Assembly: GCA_036394995.1 (NCBI GenBank)
Contig: DASWED010000082.1
Coordinates: 1-18,171 of the forward strand
DNA length: 18,171 nt
Direction of reading: 5' to 3'
DNA from: DASWED01 sp036394995
Lineage (GTDB): Bacteria > Actinomycetota > UBA4738 > JACQTL01
In this document: one piece after another, positions 6,735-13,766 of the stretch
Layout of the letters: each line of letters starts with the position of its first letter
How positions within the stretch are numbered: the stretch's first letter is position 1
The notes under the pieces: generated by a model
Seen by the model: only the letters and a program-made list of their open reading frames with translations
Databases searched by the model: none
Told to the model about the DNA's origin: nothing
Made by a program: the position numbers and the translations under genes

Positions 6735-7445
6735 CTAGCCGGTGACCGAGTCCAGCTCGCGGAGGTGGCCGGGATCGATGCGGAGCCCGGGGCCCATCGT
6801 GGTGGACAGCGTCAGGCTCTTCACGTACTTGCCCTTCGCGGCGGCCGGCTTGGCCCGGAGGATCTCCTCGATCACCGTGAGGTAGTTCTCCCTCAGGGCC
6901 TGTTCGTCGAACGAACGCTTGCCGATCACGAGGTGCAGGTTGCCCTGGCGGTCGGTCCGGTACTCGAGCTTGCCGCCCTTGATGTCGGCCACGGCCTTCG
7001 CGATGTCGTTCGTCACGGTCCCCGCCTTGGGGTTCGGCATGAGGCCCCGTGGGCCGAGGACGCGACCGGCCTTCCCCACCGCCGACATGAGGTCCGGCGT
7101 GGCCACCGCGGCGTCGAAGTCGATGTTGCCCTTGATGACCTCGTCGACGAGCTCCTCGCCGCCGACCACGTCGGCGCCGGCCTCCCGGGCCTCCCGGGCC
7201 TTGTCCCCCACCGCGAACACCCCGACCCGGACGGACTTCCCGGTCCCGTGGGGGAGCGACACGGTGCCCCGGACGATCTGGTCGGCCTTCCGGGGGTCCA
7301 CCCCGAGGTTGAACGCGACCTCGACGGTCTCGTCGAACTTCGCCTCCGGCATCTGCTTCAGGAGCGCGAGGGCCTCGCCGGGCGTGTATGTCCTGGTCCG
7401 GTCGATGGCCTCGGAGGCCTGCGTGTACCGCTTGCCCCGCTTCAC
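6735..7445 (-). CDS. rplA: 50S ribosomal protein L1
   Basis: A 236-residue protein of the mobile L1 stalk, which binds 23S rRNA near the E site and in many bacteria also represses its own mRNA. Characteristic segments are KRYTQASEAIDRTRTYTPGE near the N-terminus, FNLGVDPRKADQIVRGTVSLP (about 45-65), VGKAGRVLGPRGLMPNPKAG (about 123-142, the family signature), and IGKRSFDEQALRENY; the end GPGLRIDP is typical. The start is GTG at 7445, overlapping the rplK stop by four bases (GTGA), so translation is coupled to rplK. Length is normal. Confidence 0.98.
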   Translation of the reverse strand: MKRGKRYTQASEAIDRTRTYTPGEALALLKQMPEAKFDETVEVAFNLGVDPRKADQIVRGTVSLPHGTGKSVRVGVFAVGDKAREAREAGADVVGGEELVDEVIKGNIDFDAAVATPDLMSAVGKAGRVLGPRGLMPNPKAGTVTNDIAKAVADIKGGKLEYRTDRQGNLHLVIGKRSFDEQALRENYLTVIEEILRAKPAAAKGKYVKSLTLSTTMGPGLRIDPGHLRELDSVTG

Positions 7446-7888
7446 GACCGGACCTCGATGCCCATGCTCCGGGCGGTGCCGGCCAGGATGCTGATGGCGG
7501 CGTCCACGTCGTTCGCGTTGAGGTCCACCATCTTCCGCTCGGCGATCTGGCGGAGCTGGTCCCGCGACACGGTCCCGACCTTCTTGCGATTCGGCTCGCC
7601 GGAGCCGGACTCCACCCCCGCGGCCTGCTTGATGAGCTCCGCGGCCGGGGGCTGCTTCGTGATGAACGAGAACGTGCGGTCCTCGTAGATGGTCAGCTCG
7701 ACCGGGATGACCTGGCCCGCGTACTGCTGCGTGGCCTCGTTGTACTGCCGGCAGAAGTCCATGATGTTGACCCCGTGCTGGCCGAGGGCCGTGCCCACCG
7801 GCGGGGCGGGGGTGGCCTGGCCCGCCTTGATCTGCAGCTTGACCAGGGCCGTGACCTTCTTGCGGCTGCGTCGTGCAGCGCCTCCCAT
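7442..7888 (-). CDS. rplK: 50S ribosomal protein L11
   Basis: A 148-residue protein of the GTPase-associated centre, binding 23S rRNA and the thiostrepton region, needed for factor function and the stringent response. Visible are the N-terminal domain KLQIKAGQATPAPPVGTALG with QHGVNIMDFCRQYN, the central TIYEDRTFSFITKQPPAAEL and the C-terminal rRNA-binding part VGTVSRDQLRQIAERKM with ILAGTARSMGIEV. ATG at 7888 with GAGGAGACGAAC upstream. A basic GGAARRSRKKV leader adds only a few residues to the usual length. It follows nusG by 63 bases and overlaps rplA. Confidence 0.98.
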   Translation of the reverse strand: MGGAARRSRKKVTALVKLQIKAGQATPAPPVGTALGQHGVNIMDFCRQYNEATQQYAGQVIPVELTIYEDRTFSFITKQPPAAELIKQAAGVESGSGEPNRKKVGTVSRDQLRQIAERKMVDLNANDVDAAISILAGTARSMGIEVRS

Positions 7889-7951
7889 GTTCGTCTCCTC
7901 CTGCGGTTCCGGCGGCCCGGGACAGGCCTCCCGCTCTCGTGGTGGTCTTGG

Positions 7952-9136
7952 CTAGACCTTGGCCACCTGGTCGAACCCCAGCTCGACCGGGGTCTCCCGG
8001 TCGAAGATGTTCACCAGGACCTTCAGCTTGCTCTGGTCCACGTTGATCTCGGAGATGGTGCCGTTGAAGTCGGCGAACGGGCCGGAGATGATCCGGACGG
8101 TGTCGCCCTCCTCGAACTCCAGGCGGAACTGCGGCTTGGCCTCGGTCTCCTGCTTCACCGCGAGGATCTTCTCGACCTCGCGCTTCGACAGCGGCGTCGG
8201 CTTCGTGCCCGTCCCGCTCGACACGAACCCGGTCACACCCGGCGTGTTCCGGACCACGTACCAGGAGTCGTTGTCGTAGAACATCTTCACCAGCAGATAT
8301 CCGGGGAACACCTTGCGCTGCACGATCTGCCGCTTCCCGCCCTTGATCTCCAGCACGTCCTCCATCGGGATGTGGACGTTGAAGATCTTGTCCTCCATCT
8401 GCATGGAGTGGATCCGGGACAGCAGGTTGGCCTTCACCTTGTTCTCGTAGCCGGCGTAGGTGTGGACCACGTACCAGTCGCCGGGGCCCCCGAACGGGTC
8501 GCCGGCCCGGTCGGCCCCCTCCGCGCGGGCGGCGGCCGGTGCGCGCCGAGGCCGCCGCGCGGCCGCCTCGGTCTCCGGTTCGGCTTCCACGGTCTCCGGC
8601 TCGGCCTCCTCGGTGGCCGGATGCTCGGCGGCCGGCTCCTCCGCGTCGGGCTCGCCGGCCAGGACCTCGGCGATGGAGTCGTCCTCGACGGGCTCGTCGG
8701 CCTGACGGTCGGCGGGCGGGGCCTCGAGCTGCGGCTCGTCCACCGGCTCGTCCTCCCCGTCGCTCGGCGCCACGTAGGCCTCGTCGCCCTCGGGCGGCGC
8801 CGGGATGGCGTCCGGGTCCTCGTCGTCGACCGTCGGGACCCCGTCCACGTCGGCGGTCTCCAGGGCGATGGTTCCCTCGTCGAGCCCCGGCTCCGTCACG
8901 TCGCCGATGCCGGCTCCGGCCGGGGCGGAGACGTCGTCGCCGGTGGGCGCGTCGTAGCTGGACTCGCCGCTCGTCCCCTCCCCCGACTCGGGCTCGGCGC
9001 CCTCGGCGGACGCCTCCCCTGCGGGCTCGGCGCCCTCCTGGGGCGAGTCGTCGAAGGGCACGGGCGAGTCCGCCGCCTCGGGTGACTCGTCCGAAGCGTC
9101 GTCGGCCGTGCCGAACTGGTCGTGTGCCTGATCCAT
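7952..9136 (-). CDS. nusG: transcription termination/antitermination protein NusG with 219-residue acidic N-terminal extension
   Basis: NusG binds RNA polymerase and links it to Rho or the ribosome. The canonical part is residues about 219-394: NGN domain starting GDWYVVHTYAGYENKVKANL, with VFPGYLLVKM and NTPGVTGFVSS, then a KOW domain with EEGDTVRIISGPFADFNGTI and the end DRETPVELGFDQVAKV. Residues 1-218 are a low-complexity acidic region rich in Glu, Asp, Ala, Pro and Ser with no hydrophobic segments, ending in a short basic stretch RRPRRAPAAAR just before NGN. Actinobacterial NusG often has an acidic extension but this one is longer than the NusG core. ATG at 9136 follows AAGGA by about 13 bases, a rather long spacing, so an internal start is possible though none stands out. 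It lies 29 bases after secE. Confidence 0.95.
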   Translation of the reverse strand: MDQAHDQFGTADDASDESPEAADSPVPFDDSPQEGAEPAGEASAEGAEPESGEGTSGESSYDAPTGDDVSAPAGAGIGDVTEPGLDEGTIALETADVDGVPTVDDEDPDAIPAPPEGDEAYVAPSDGEDEPVDEPQLEAPPADRQADEPVEDDSIAEVLAGEPDAEEPAAEHPATEEAEPETVEAEPETEAAARRPRRAPAAARAEGADRAGDPFGGPGDWYVVHTYAGYENKVKANLLSRIHSMQMEDKIFNVHIPMEDVLEIKGGKRQIVQRKVFPGYLLVKMFYDNDSWYVVRNTPGVTGFVSSGTGTKPTPLSKREVEKILAVKQETEAKPQFRLEFEEGDTVRIISGPFADFNGTISEINVDQSKLKVLVNIFDRETPVELGFDQVAKV

Positions 9137-9165
9137 GGGATTCGCGGTTTCCTTCGTGAAGTGGC

Positions 9166-9462
9166 TCAGCCGCCTGCGAAGATCTTGAGCACGGCCTTCG
9201 AGAAGCCGTAGTCGAGCCCGAACACGAACGAGGTCAGCACCACCACCGACACCAGGACCACAACGAAGTAGGCGCCGAGCTCCTTGCGGGTCGGCCAGTT
9301 CACCTTCTTGAGCTCCTGCCGGACCTCCTTGAGGAACTGACGCGGCGGGACTCGCTTCTTGCGCTCCTGCTGCGTCGGAGGTCGCCGGGGCGCGGCCGTG
9401 CCGGGGGCGCGCTGCTTCGCCGCCTCCTGTCTGGCCATCAGCCGCTTGGTCTGCCTGTTCAT
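9166..9462 (-). CDS. secE: preprotein translocase subunit SecE
   Basis: A 98-residue membrane protein that clamps SecY in the Sec channel. The N-terminal 40 residues are a hydrophilic basic extension (RQEAAKQR, QQERKKRVPP); the conserved amphipathic segment FLKEVRQELKKVNWPTRKEL (43-62) is followed by one transmembrane helix (about 64-84, YFVVVLVSVVVLTSFVFGL). This single-helix form is normal outside enterobacteria. ATG at 9462 is chosen: GGGAGTGAC is directly upstream and starts that would extend the protein fall inside the tRNA-Trp gene. The start codon is only 12 bases from the tRNA 3' end, so secE is probably co-transcribed with that tRNA. Confidence 0.96.
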   Translation of the reverse strand: MNRQTKRLMARQEAAKQRAPGTAAPRRPPTQQERKKRVPPRQFLKEVRQELKKVNWPTRKELGAYFVVVLVSVVVLTSFVFGLDYGFSKAVLKIFAGG

Positions 9463-9474
9463 GTCACTCCCTTG

Positions 9475-9547
9475 CAGGGGCGGAGGGACTCGAACCCCCA
9501 ACCACCGGTTTTGGAGACCGGGACTCTACCAATTGAGCTACGCCCCT
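9475..9547 (-). tRNA. tRNA-Trp (anticodon CCA)
   Basis: A 73-base cloverleaf can be drawn on the minus strand: acceptor AGGGGCG/CGCCCCT, D arm GCTC-AATTGGTA-GAGT, anticodon arm CCGGT-CTCCAAA-ACCGG with anticodon CCA, five-base variable loop, T arm GGGGG-TTCGAGT-CCCTC (one G-T pair), and discriminator G. The 3' CCA end is not encoded. tRNA-Trp just before secE is a common arrangement in actinobacteria. Confidence 0.97.
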
Positions 9548-9593
9548 TCGCCGTGGTGCGGTGGTCCGGTCCCGAAAGGAGGGAGCCCGAACC

Positions 9594-9622
9594 AGTATAG
9601 GGTGCGTCCCACGCACCGGCAA
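9594..9622 (-). promoter_or_regulatory. promoter of tRNA-Trp-secE-nusG-rplK-rplA
   Basis: On the minus strand TTGCCG (9622-9617) and TATACT (9599-9594) are spaced by exactly 17 bases. The predicted start is near 9587, about 40 bases before the tRNA. The spacer is almost wholly occupied by an inverted repeat. Confidence 0.8.
9601..9617. promoter_or_regulatory. inverted repeat inside the tRNA-Trp promoter spacer
   Basis: GGTGCGT-CCC-ACGCACC is a perfect 7-bp inverted repeat with a 3-base centre. It fills the space between the -35 and -10 boxes of the promoter above, a place where a dimeric regulator would block or remodel polymerase. The binding protein is unknown. Confidence 0.45.
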
Positions 9623-9694
9623 AGCAGCCGTACCTGTTCCCACCACCCGTCAAATTCCCTGCTCAGGTTGCGTGTATGCGTGCCCGGCGTCCCC

Positions 9695-9700
9695 TAGACT
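9695..9700 (+). promoter_or_regulatory. candidate -10 element of the coiled-coil gene
   Basis: TAGACT fits TANNNT and would start transcription near 9707, 37 bases before the ATG at 9744. No good -35 is seen at 17-18 bases. The 196 bases between tRNA-Trp and this gene hold both divergent promoters and nothing else I can identify. Confidence 0.35.
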
Positions 9701-9743
9701 CGCGCACGAACGCGCCTCGCCGGCCCCGGAGAGCGACGCGAAG

Positions 9744-11957
9744 ATGAGTGGAATCGCAGACCCCGGCGGTCGAGGCACGCCCGGCGCCTCCCGGCGACGG
9801 CTGTTCGGCTCCCGCACCGGATCCCCCTCCACGCTCGACCCGGCCCTGGCCGGCGAGATCGAGGGCGTTCACCGCAGCATGATGACGCGCTTCGAACGGG
9901 GCCTGGCAGAGCTCGAGGAGAGCGCCCGGTCCCGGATGGCCGCCGTGGCCGAGGAGGCGTGGCAGGGCACCGAGGCCGAGCTCCGCGAGCTCCGGGAACG
10001 GATCCTCCGGGAGCTGTCCCGGGACCAGGCCATCCGGGGGTTGATCGCCCACGCCGACGAGCGCTACCAGTCCCTCGACGTGCGCGTCGAACGGATGGAG
10101 CGCAACCTGTCCGGCGTCGAGTCCGCCGCGCGCGCGCTCACCGGCGCCCTCGGCGAGGCGGCGTCGGGCGAGAACGGCCCGGAGCTGCTGACCCTGGTCA
10201 CCCTCGACCAGCGGCTGGGCGGCATGGAGACCACGCTGCAGTCCATCGACGGCCGTATCGACAGCAGGGTCGGCGACGCGATGCAGACCACCCTCGAGAG
10301 CATCGACCGGACCTCCCGGGAGCTGCACGAGCGCCTGGAGGACGGGATCCTGACCGTTCGGACCGCCGTGACCGAGCTTCAGGCTGGCGTGCCGGTGGGA
10401 GCCGGGGGGGAGGCGGCCCCGGCGTACGACGTCGACCTGGGGCCCGTGGCCGAACGGCTCCACGCGGTCCAGGAGTACCTGGGCCAGGTGGTCGAATACC
10501 TGTCGGCCCGGGACCGGGCCATCGTGGAGTGGGTCCAGACCGCCACCGCGCACACCGACGGGCTGGTCCGCGAGGAGTCCGAGCGGGTCATGGAGGCGCT
10601 GGGCGGGCGCCTCGACCGGACATCCCAGGCCATCGAGACCCTCGGCGCGCGCATGGACGTGGAAGCCCGGGAGACCGAGGAGCGGCTCCGGGAGGCCGTG
10701 GCCGTGCAGCTCCAGGGGGTTCACGACCGCCTCCGGCACCATGCCCAGGTCCTGGGCGAGGCCCTGGCCGCCGTGGAGGCCCGGACCCTGGCCGGCCTGG
10801 AGGAACAGGACGCCACGATGCAGGACCAGGCGGAGCGCCTGGAGGCCGTCCGGGCCCAGGTGGAGGCGGCCCGGGCCGCCGCCGTGGAGGCCACCGGCCG
10901 GGTGTCCGACGCGCTCCACGAGCGCCTGGCCGACATCGTGGACCAGATGCGGGCCGAGTCCGAGGACATGCGCGTTCGGCTGGTGGAGCGGGCCCAGCAG
11001 GCGGGCGCCGACGCCACCCGCGACATCGACGAGCGCCTGGCCCGCATGGCCGAGCTGACCCAGGCCGCCCTGGGGTGGACCGTGGACGAGATCGAGCAGC
11101 GCGTCCAGCGGGAGATCCTCCGATCGGTGGAGGTCGGGATGGCCGACTTCATCGCGGCCATGGACCGGCGGTTCGTCCAGCTCCACGAGTCCCTCGACGA
11201 GCGGGTCACGTTCCTGTCCCGGAGCGTGGACGGCCACATCGACCTGGTGCAGCGGCGGATGGACGAGCAGCTCGAACGGACGGACCGGGCCATGCGGGCC
11301 GGCCTCGGCGCGCTCGAGGAGTCCATCATCGAACGGTCCACGCAGGCCGTTGAGGGTCTGGTCGACACGAAGCTCGTGCCGGCCACGGGCGAGGTCCAGC
11401 GGGCGGTGGAGTCGGCCCGGCGGGGCCTGGAGGAGCACGTCACCAGGGCCACGTCGTTCGCCGTGGAGACCGCGAAGCGGTCCCTGGAGGAGACCCTGAT
11501 CCAGGCCACCACGTCCGCGGTGGAGTCGGCCCGGCGGGGCCTCGAGGAGTCGCTGACCCGGGCCGTGTCCGAACGCATCACCGCCCTGGCCCAGCTGATC
11601 CGCTCCGACAACACGGCGCTGGCGGGCCGGCTGGTGGTCGTCGAGGAGCAGGCCGCGGCGAAGGAGGCCATCCGGGCCATCAAGGAGCTCGCCGCCGCCC
11701 TCCCCCAGGAGATCAGCGAGGCCATGGACGAGCGCCTCGCGGTGCTGGGCGAGCACATCCGCCGGGAGAACCGGACCACGGTGGAGTCGGTGGCGAAGGC
11801 CGCGACGGCCCTGGCCGACCGCCTGGACCGCACCGCGATCATCATCGGGGAGCGGTTCGACCGCGACGTGGAGGTCGTGGTGGACCAGATCGGCACCACC
11901 ATGCAGACGCTCGCCACCGGCCTCCAGCGCTCCACCGGCCGCAACCGCCCGGCCTGA
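9744..11957 (+). CDS. large coiled-coil protein of unknown function
   Basis: A 737-residue hydrophilic protein that I do not recognise. After a basic Gly/Pro/Ser-rich head (residues 1-35) almost the whole chain is Glu/Arg/Ala/Leu-rich with helix-forming stretches such as LEESARSRMAAVAEEAW, ELRELRERILRELSRDQ, ERYQSLDVRVERMERNL, EEQDATMQDQAERLEAVRAQ and VDEIEQRVQREILRS; this predicts long coiled coils. A less helical spacer (GVPVGAGGEAAPAYDVDLGP) interrupts at about 215-233. Residues 554-610 are three tandem 19-residue repeats. There is no signal peptide, transmembrane helix or catalytic motif. The ATG at 9744 is chosen because GGAGAG lies 10 bases upstream and the longer frame runs through the divergent promoter region. 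It is convergent with the TIR gene. A cytoskeletal, chromosome- or envelope-associated scaffold is possible, but nothing shows which. Confidence 0.85.
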   Translation: MSGIADPGGRGTPGASRRRLFGSRTGSPSTLDPALAGEIEGVHRSMMTRFERGLAELEESARSRMAAVAEEAWQGTEAELRELRERILRELSRDQAIRGLIAHADERYQSLDVRVERMERNLSGVESAARALTGALGEAASGENGPELLTLVTLDQRLGGMETTLQSIDGRIDSRVGDAMQTTLESIDRTSRELHERLEDGILTVRTAVTELQAGVPVGAGGEAAPAYDVDLGPVAERLHAVQEYLGQVVEYLSARDRAIVEWVQTATAHTDGLVREESERVMEALGGRLDRTSQAIETLGARMDVEARETEERLREAVAVQLQGVHDRLRHHAQVLGEALAAVEARTLAGLEEQDATMQDQAERLEAVRAQVEAARAAAVEATGRVSDALHERLADIVDQMRAESEDMRVRLVERAQQAGADATRDIDERLARMAELTQAALGWTVDEIEQRVQREILRSVEVGMADFIAAMDRRFVQLHESLDERVTFLSRSVDGHIDLVQRRMDEQLERTDRAMRAGLGALEESIIERSTQAVEGLVDTKLVPATGEVQRAVESARRGLEEHVTRATSFAVETAKRSLEETLIQATTSAVESARRGLEESLTRAVSERITALAQLIRSDNTALAGRLVVVEEQAAAKEAIRAIKELAAALPQEISEAMDERLAVLGEHIRRENRTTVESVAKAATALADRLDRTAIIIGERFDRDVEVVVDQIGTTMQTLATGLQRSTGRNRPA
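11403..11573 (+). repeat. three tandem 57-bp (19-residue) repeats in the coiled-coil gene
   Basis: Units start at 11403, 11460 and 11517 and encode AVESARRGLEEHVTRATSF, AVETAKRSLEETLIQATTS and AVESARRGLEESLTRAVSE. The first 33 bases of units 1 and 3 differ at a single position, while unit 2 is more diverged. The period of 19 is neither a heptad nor an 11-residue repeat. Confidence 0.85.
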
Positions 11958-11974
11958 CCGCGCGGGGGTCAGGC
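11952..11974. terminator. symmetric hairpin spanning both convergent stop codons
   Basis: GCCTGACC and GGTCAGGC form a perfect 8-bp stem with a 7-base loop. The TGA of the coiled-coil gene lies in one arm and the TGA of the TIR gene in the other, at mirror positions. It is placed to act on both transcripts; neither strand has a T-tract. Confidence 0.5.
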
Positions 11975-13657
11975 GGTCCCGGTCAGCTTCGCGGACCCCC
12001 AGATCGCGCTTGCCGCGCACGTGCCGGGGAGCGTGACGACCAGCTTCAGCTGGCCGACGTCGGTGAGGTCGAGCGTCAGCGGCAGACCAGGGCCCGCCCG
12101 AACGGTGATCTCGGGCTGGCCGACACCGTCGGTGAACTCGTCGAACGTGACGTGGTCGCAGGGCGCGTTCTCGCCCTTCTCCATGCCGAGCTGTGCGGTC
12201 AGCGACACGTATCCGCCGTTGAGGTCGTACGTCTCGGTCATCGTCCGGGCGTCGAAGGCCCCGAACCGGTATTCCAGGCTGTTCGGATAGTCGGCGCCGC
12301 CGATCGATGCGTCGAGGGAGACGCGCTGGGCATCGCCCTCCTGATCCACCGGCGTCAGCGGGCCGAGGAAGGCATCCGGCGCCGGGCTCGGCTCGGGCGT
12401 CCCGGCTGCGCTCGGCGTGGGCCCGGTCCCCAGGACGGCGGCGTTTCCCCAGATGGCCTTCCCCTCGCACGACCCCTTGTGTTCCACCTCGAGTGTCAGC
12501 TTCTGGACCCCCGCTACGGAAAGCGGCACCTGGATCCCCTTTCCGCCCTCCGCCCGCGCCGTGACCGGGGCCTCGGTGGTCCCGTCGAGCGACTCCGAGA
12601 ACGTCACGGACTGGCAGTCGAGGTCCAATTCGGTGTCGAGGTCGATCCCCACCGTGGCCACGAACTGGGAGTACCGCTTGCCCAGGTCGTAGCTCGCCCG
12701 CATCGGAGCGCTCGAGAAGCGATCGAGTTGGAACCAGACGCTGTTGCTGAACGAGAAGCCGCTGATCCTGGCGAATCCCTTCTCGAGATGGTCCGGACCG
12801 CCGGGAGGAGGGAGTCCCGTTCCCGACAGGAACGTGGACGTCTCGAGGCTCGGCGGGGGCGCGGTCGTCGGCGGCGTGGTCGTGGCTGGAGTGGTCCGGC
12901 CGGTGGTGAGCGCCGGCTTGGGCGAGCGACGCCCCTCGTGCTTCCCTCCCCCGTTCGCCAGCACGACCACGGCGACCGCCGTGGCCACGACCGCCAGGGC
13001 GACGACCACCGCGACGGCCGCGCGGCCGCGGCGACGCGTGCCGGTGGGCCGGGGCGGAGGCGGTGACGGGGGCGGTGAGGGCGCACCCGATGCGGGCGCG
13101 CGGGGCGCGGTCGAGACCGGAGTGGGCGGGGGAGGTGTTGGTGGTGCCGCCTGAGGAGCTGCCGGGGCGCGCTGCCGCTTCTCCGTGCGCCAGCGCTCCA
13201 GCCGGTCGGCGAAATGGCCGGTGTCGAAGGCCCACCTCTGGTCGGACAGCTCCATCGCGTTGATGTGGGCGAGGTCCCGGAGGGTCTCGGGCAGATCCGC
13301 GGCCGACGGCATGCGGGCGCCGCCCACCAGCACGGGGACCACGCGGACGCCCCGGGCCAACGCTGTCTCCAGCTCCATCCGGACGAAGTCCGCCGGGTCG
13401 TCCAGGCGACGCCGGCCGGCCCGGTCGATCACGGTCGCCCAGGTCGGCCCGATCAGCGCGATCACGACATCGCACGAGTCGATCGCCTGCTGCACGACGC
13501 GGACGAAGTCGGCGCCCGGCTCGATGGCGTCGATGTCCATGAACAGCCGGCCGGCCCCGAGCCGCGCGGAGAGCGTCTGATAGAGCCAGCCGGCATGGCC
13601 GGCCGCATCCTCCCGCCGGTAGCAGATGAAGATCCGGAACTCGCCTGCGTCGGACAC
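11969..13657 (-). CDS. TIR-domain membrane protein with two extracytoplasmic NPCBM-like domains
   Basis: A predicted 562-residue single-pass membrane protein. Residues 7-155 are a bacterial TIR domain: FRIFICYRREDAAGHAGWLY, LFMDIDAIEPGADF, CDVVIALIGPTW, LDDPADFVRMELETAL and VRVVPVLVGGARMP; Glu95 or Glu97 is a candidate for the NADase glutamate of enzymatic TIRs. A Pro/Ala linker (163-207) and RRRGR precede a transmembrane helix (about 212-234), so the N-terminus should be inside. A Thr/Pro-rich stalk leads to two related beta-rich domains (about 300-410 and 450-560), each with a Y-DL motif, a V-TF segment, a Cys pair (348/397, 500/547) and the ending AIWG. They resemble NPCBM carbohydrate-binding modules. 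The GTG at 13657 is chosen: the TIR fold begins within seven residues, and a promoter and a G-rich ribosome site precede it. It has its own promoter after the anti-sigma gene. Function is not known; sensing of envelope glycans coupled to TIR activity is inference. Confidence 0.87.
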   Translation of the reverse strand: MSDAGEFRIFICYRREDAAGHAGWLYQTLSARLGAGRLFMDIDAIEPGADFVRVVQQAIDSCDVVIALIGPTWATVIDRAGRRRLDDPADFVRMELETALARGVRVVPVLVGGARMPSAADLPETLRDLAHINAMELSDQRWAFDTGHFADRLERWRTEKRQRAPAAPQAAPPTPPPPTPVSTAPRAPASGAPSPPPSPPPPRPTGTRRRGRAAVAVVVALAVVATAVAVVVLANGGGKHEGRRSPKPALTTGRTTPATTTPPTTAPPPSLETSTFLSGTGLPPPGGPDHLEKGFARISGFSFSNSVWFQLDRFSSAPMRASYDLGKRYSQFVATVGIDLDTELDLDCQSVTFSESLDGTTEAPVTARAEGGKGIQVPLSVAGVQKLTLEVEHKGSCEGKAIWGNAAVLGTGPTPSAAGTPEPSPAPDAFLGPLTPVDQEGDAQRVSLDASIGGADYPNSLEYRFGAFDARTMTETYDLNGGYVSLTAQLGMEKGENAPCDHVTFDEFTDGVGQPEITVRAGPGLPLTLDLTDVGQLKLVVTLPGTCAASAIWGSAKLTGTA

Positions 13658-13677
13658 GTGCCCGTCCCCCCGAGTGC

Positions 13678-13706
13678 ATTGTTCAGAGGCGGCGAGGGAA
13701 AGGCAA
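13678..13706 (-). promoter_or_regulatory. promoter of the TIR gene
   Basis: On the minus strand TTGCCT (13706-13701) and AACAAT (13683-13678) are 17 bases apart. The predicted start near 13671 leaves about 14 bases including GGGGGGAC before the GTG at 13657. The gene is thus probably transcribed independently of the upstream sigma/anti-sigma pair. Confidence 0.5.
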
Positions 13707-13766
13707 GGCGCTCTCGGGCCCACGGCGACGGCCGGCGCCGGAGGTATGCGAGCGGAGCCGGAGGGA

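Noticed and set aside
7889..7951. L1-binding regulatory site before rplK
   Set aside because: L1 autoregulation is known in other bacteria, but I could not find a convincing copy of the 23S L1-binding structure in these 63 bases.
9463..9501. A longer SecE starting 13 residues earlier
   Set aside because: The extension would be encoded within the tRNA-Trp gene, while the ATG at 9462 has a good ribosome site.
9663..13679. A 1338-codon open frame on the minus strand running through the coiled-coil and TIR genes
   Set aside because: It is antisense to the coiled-coil gene and out of frame with the TIR gene, with Arg/Gly/His-rich low-complexity translation; such frames arise from high third-position GC.
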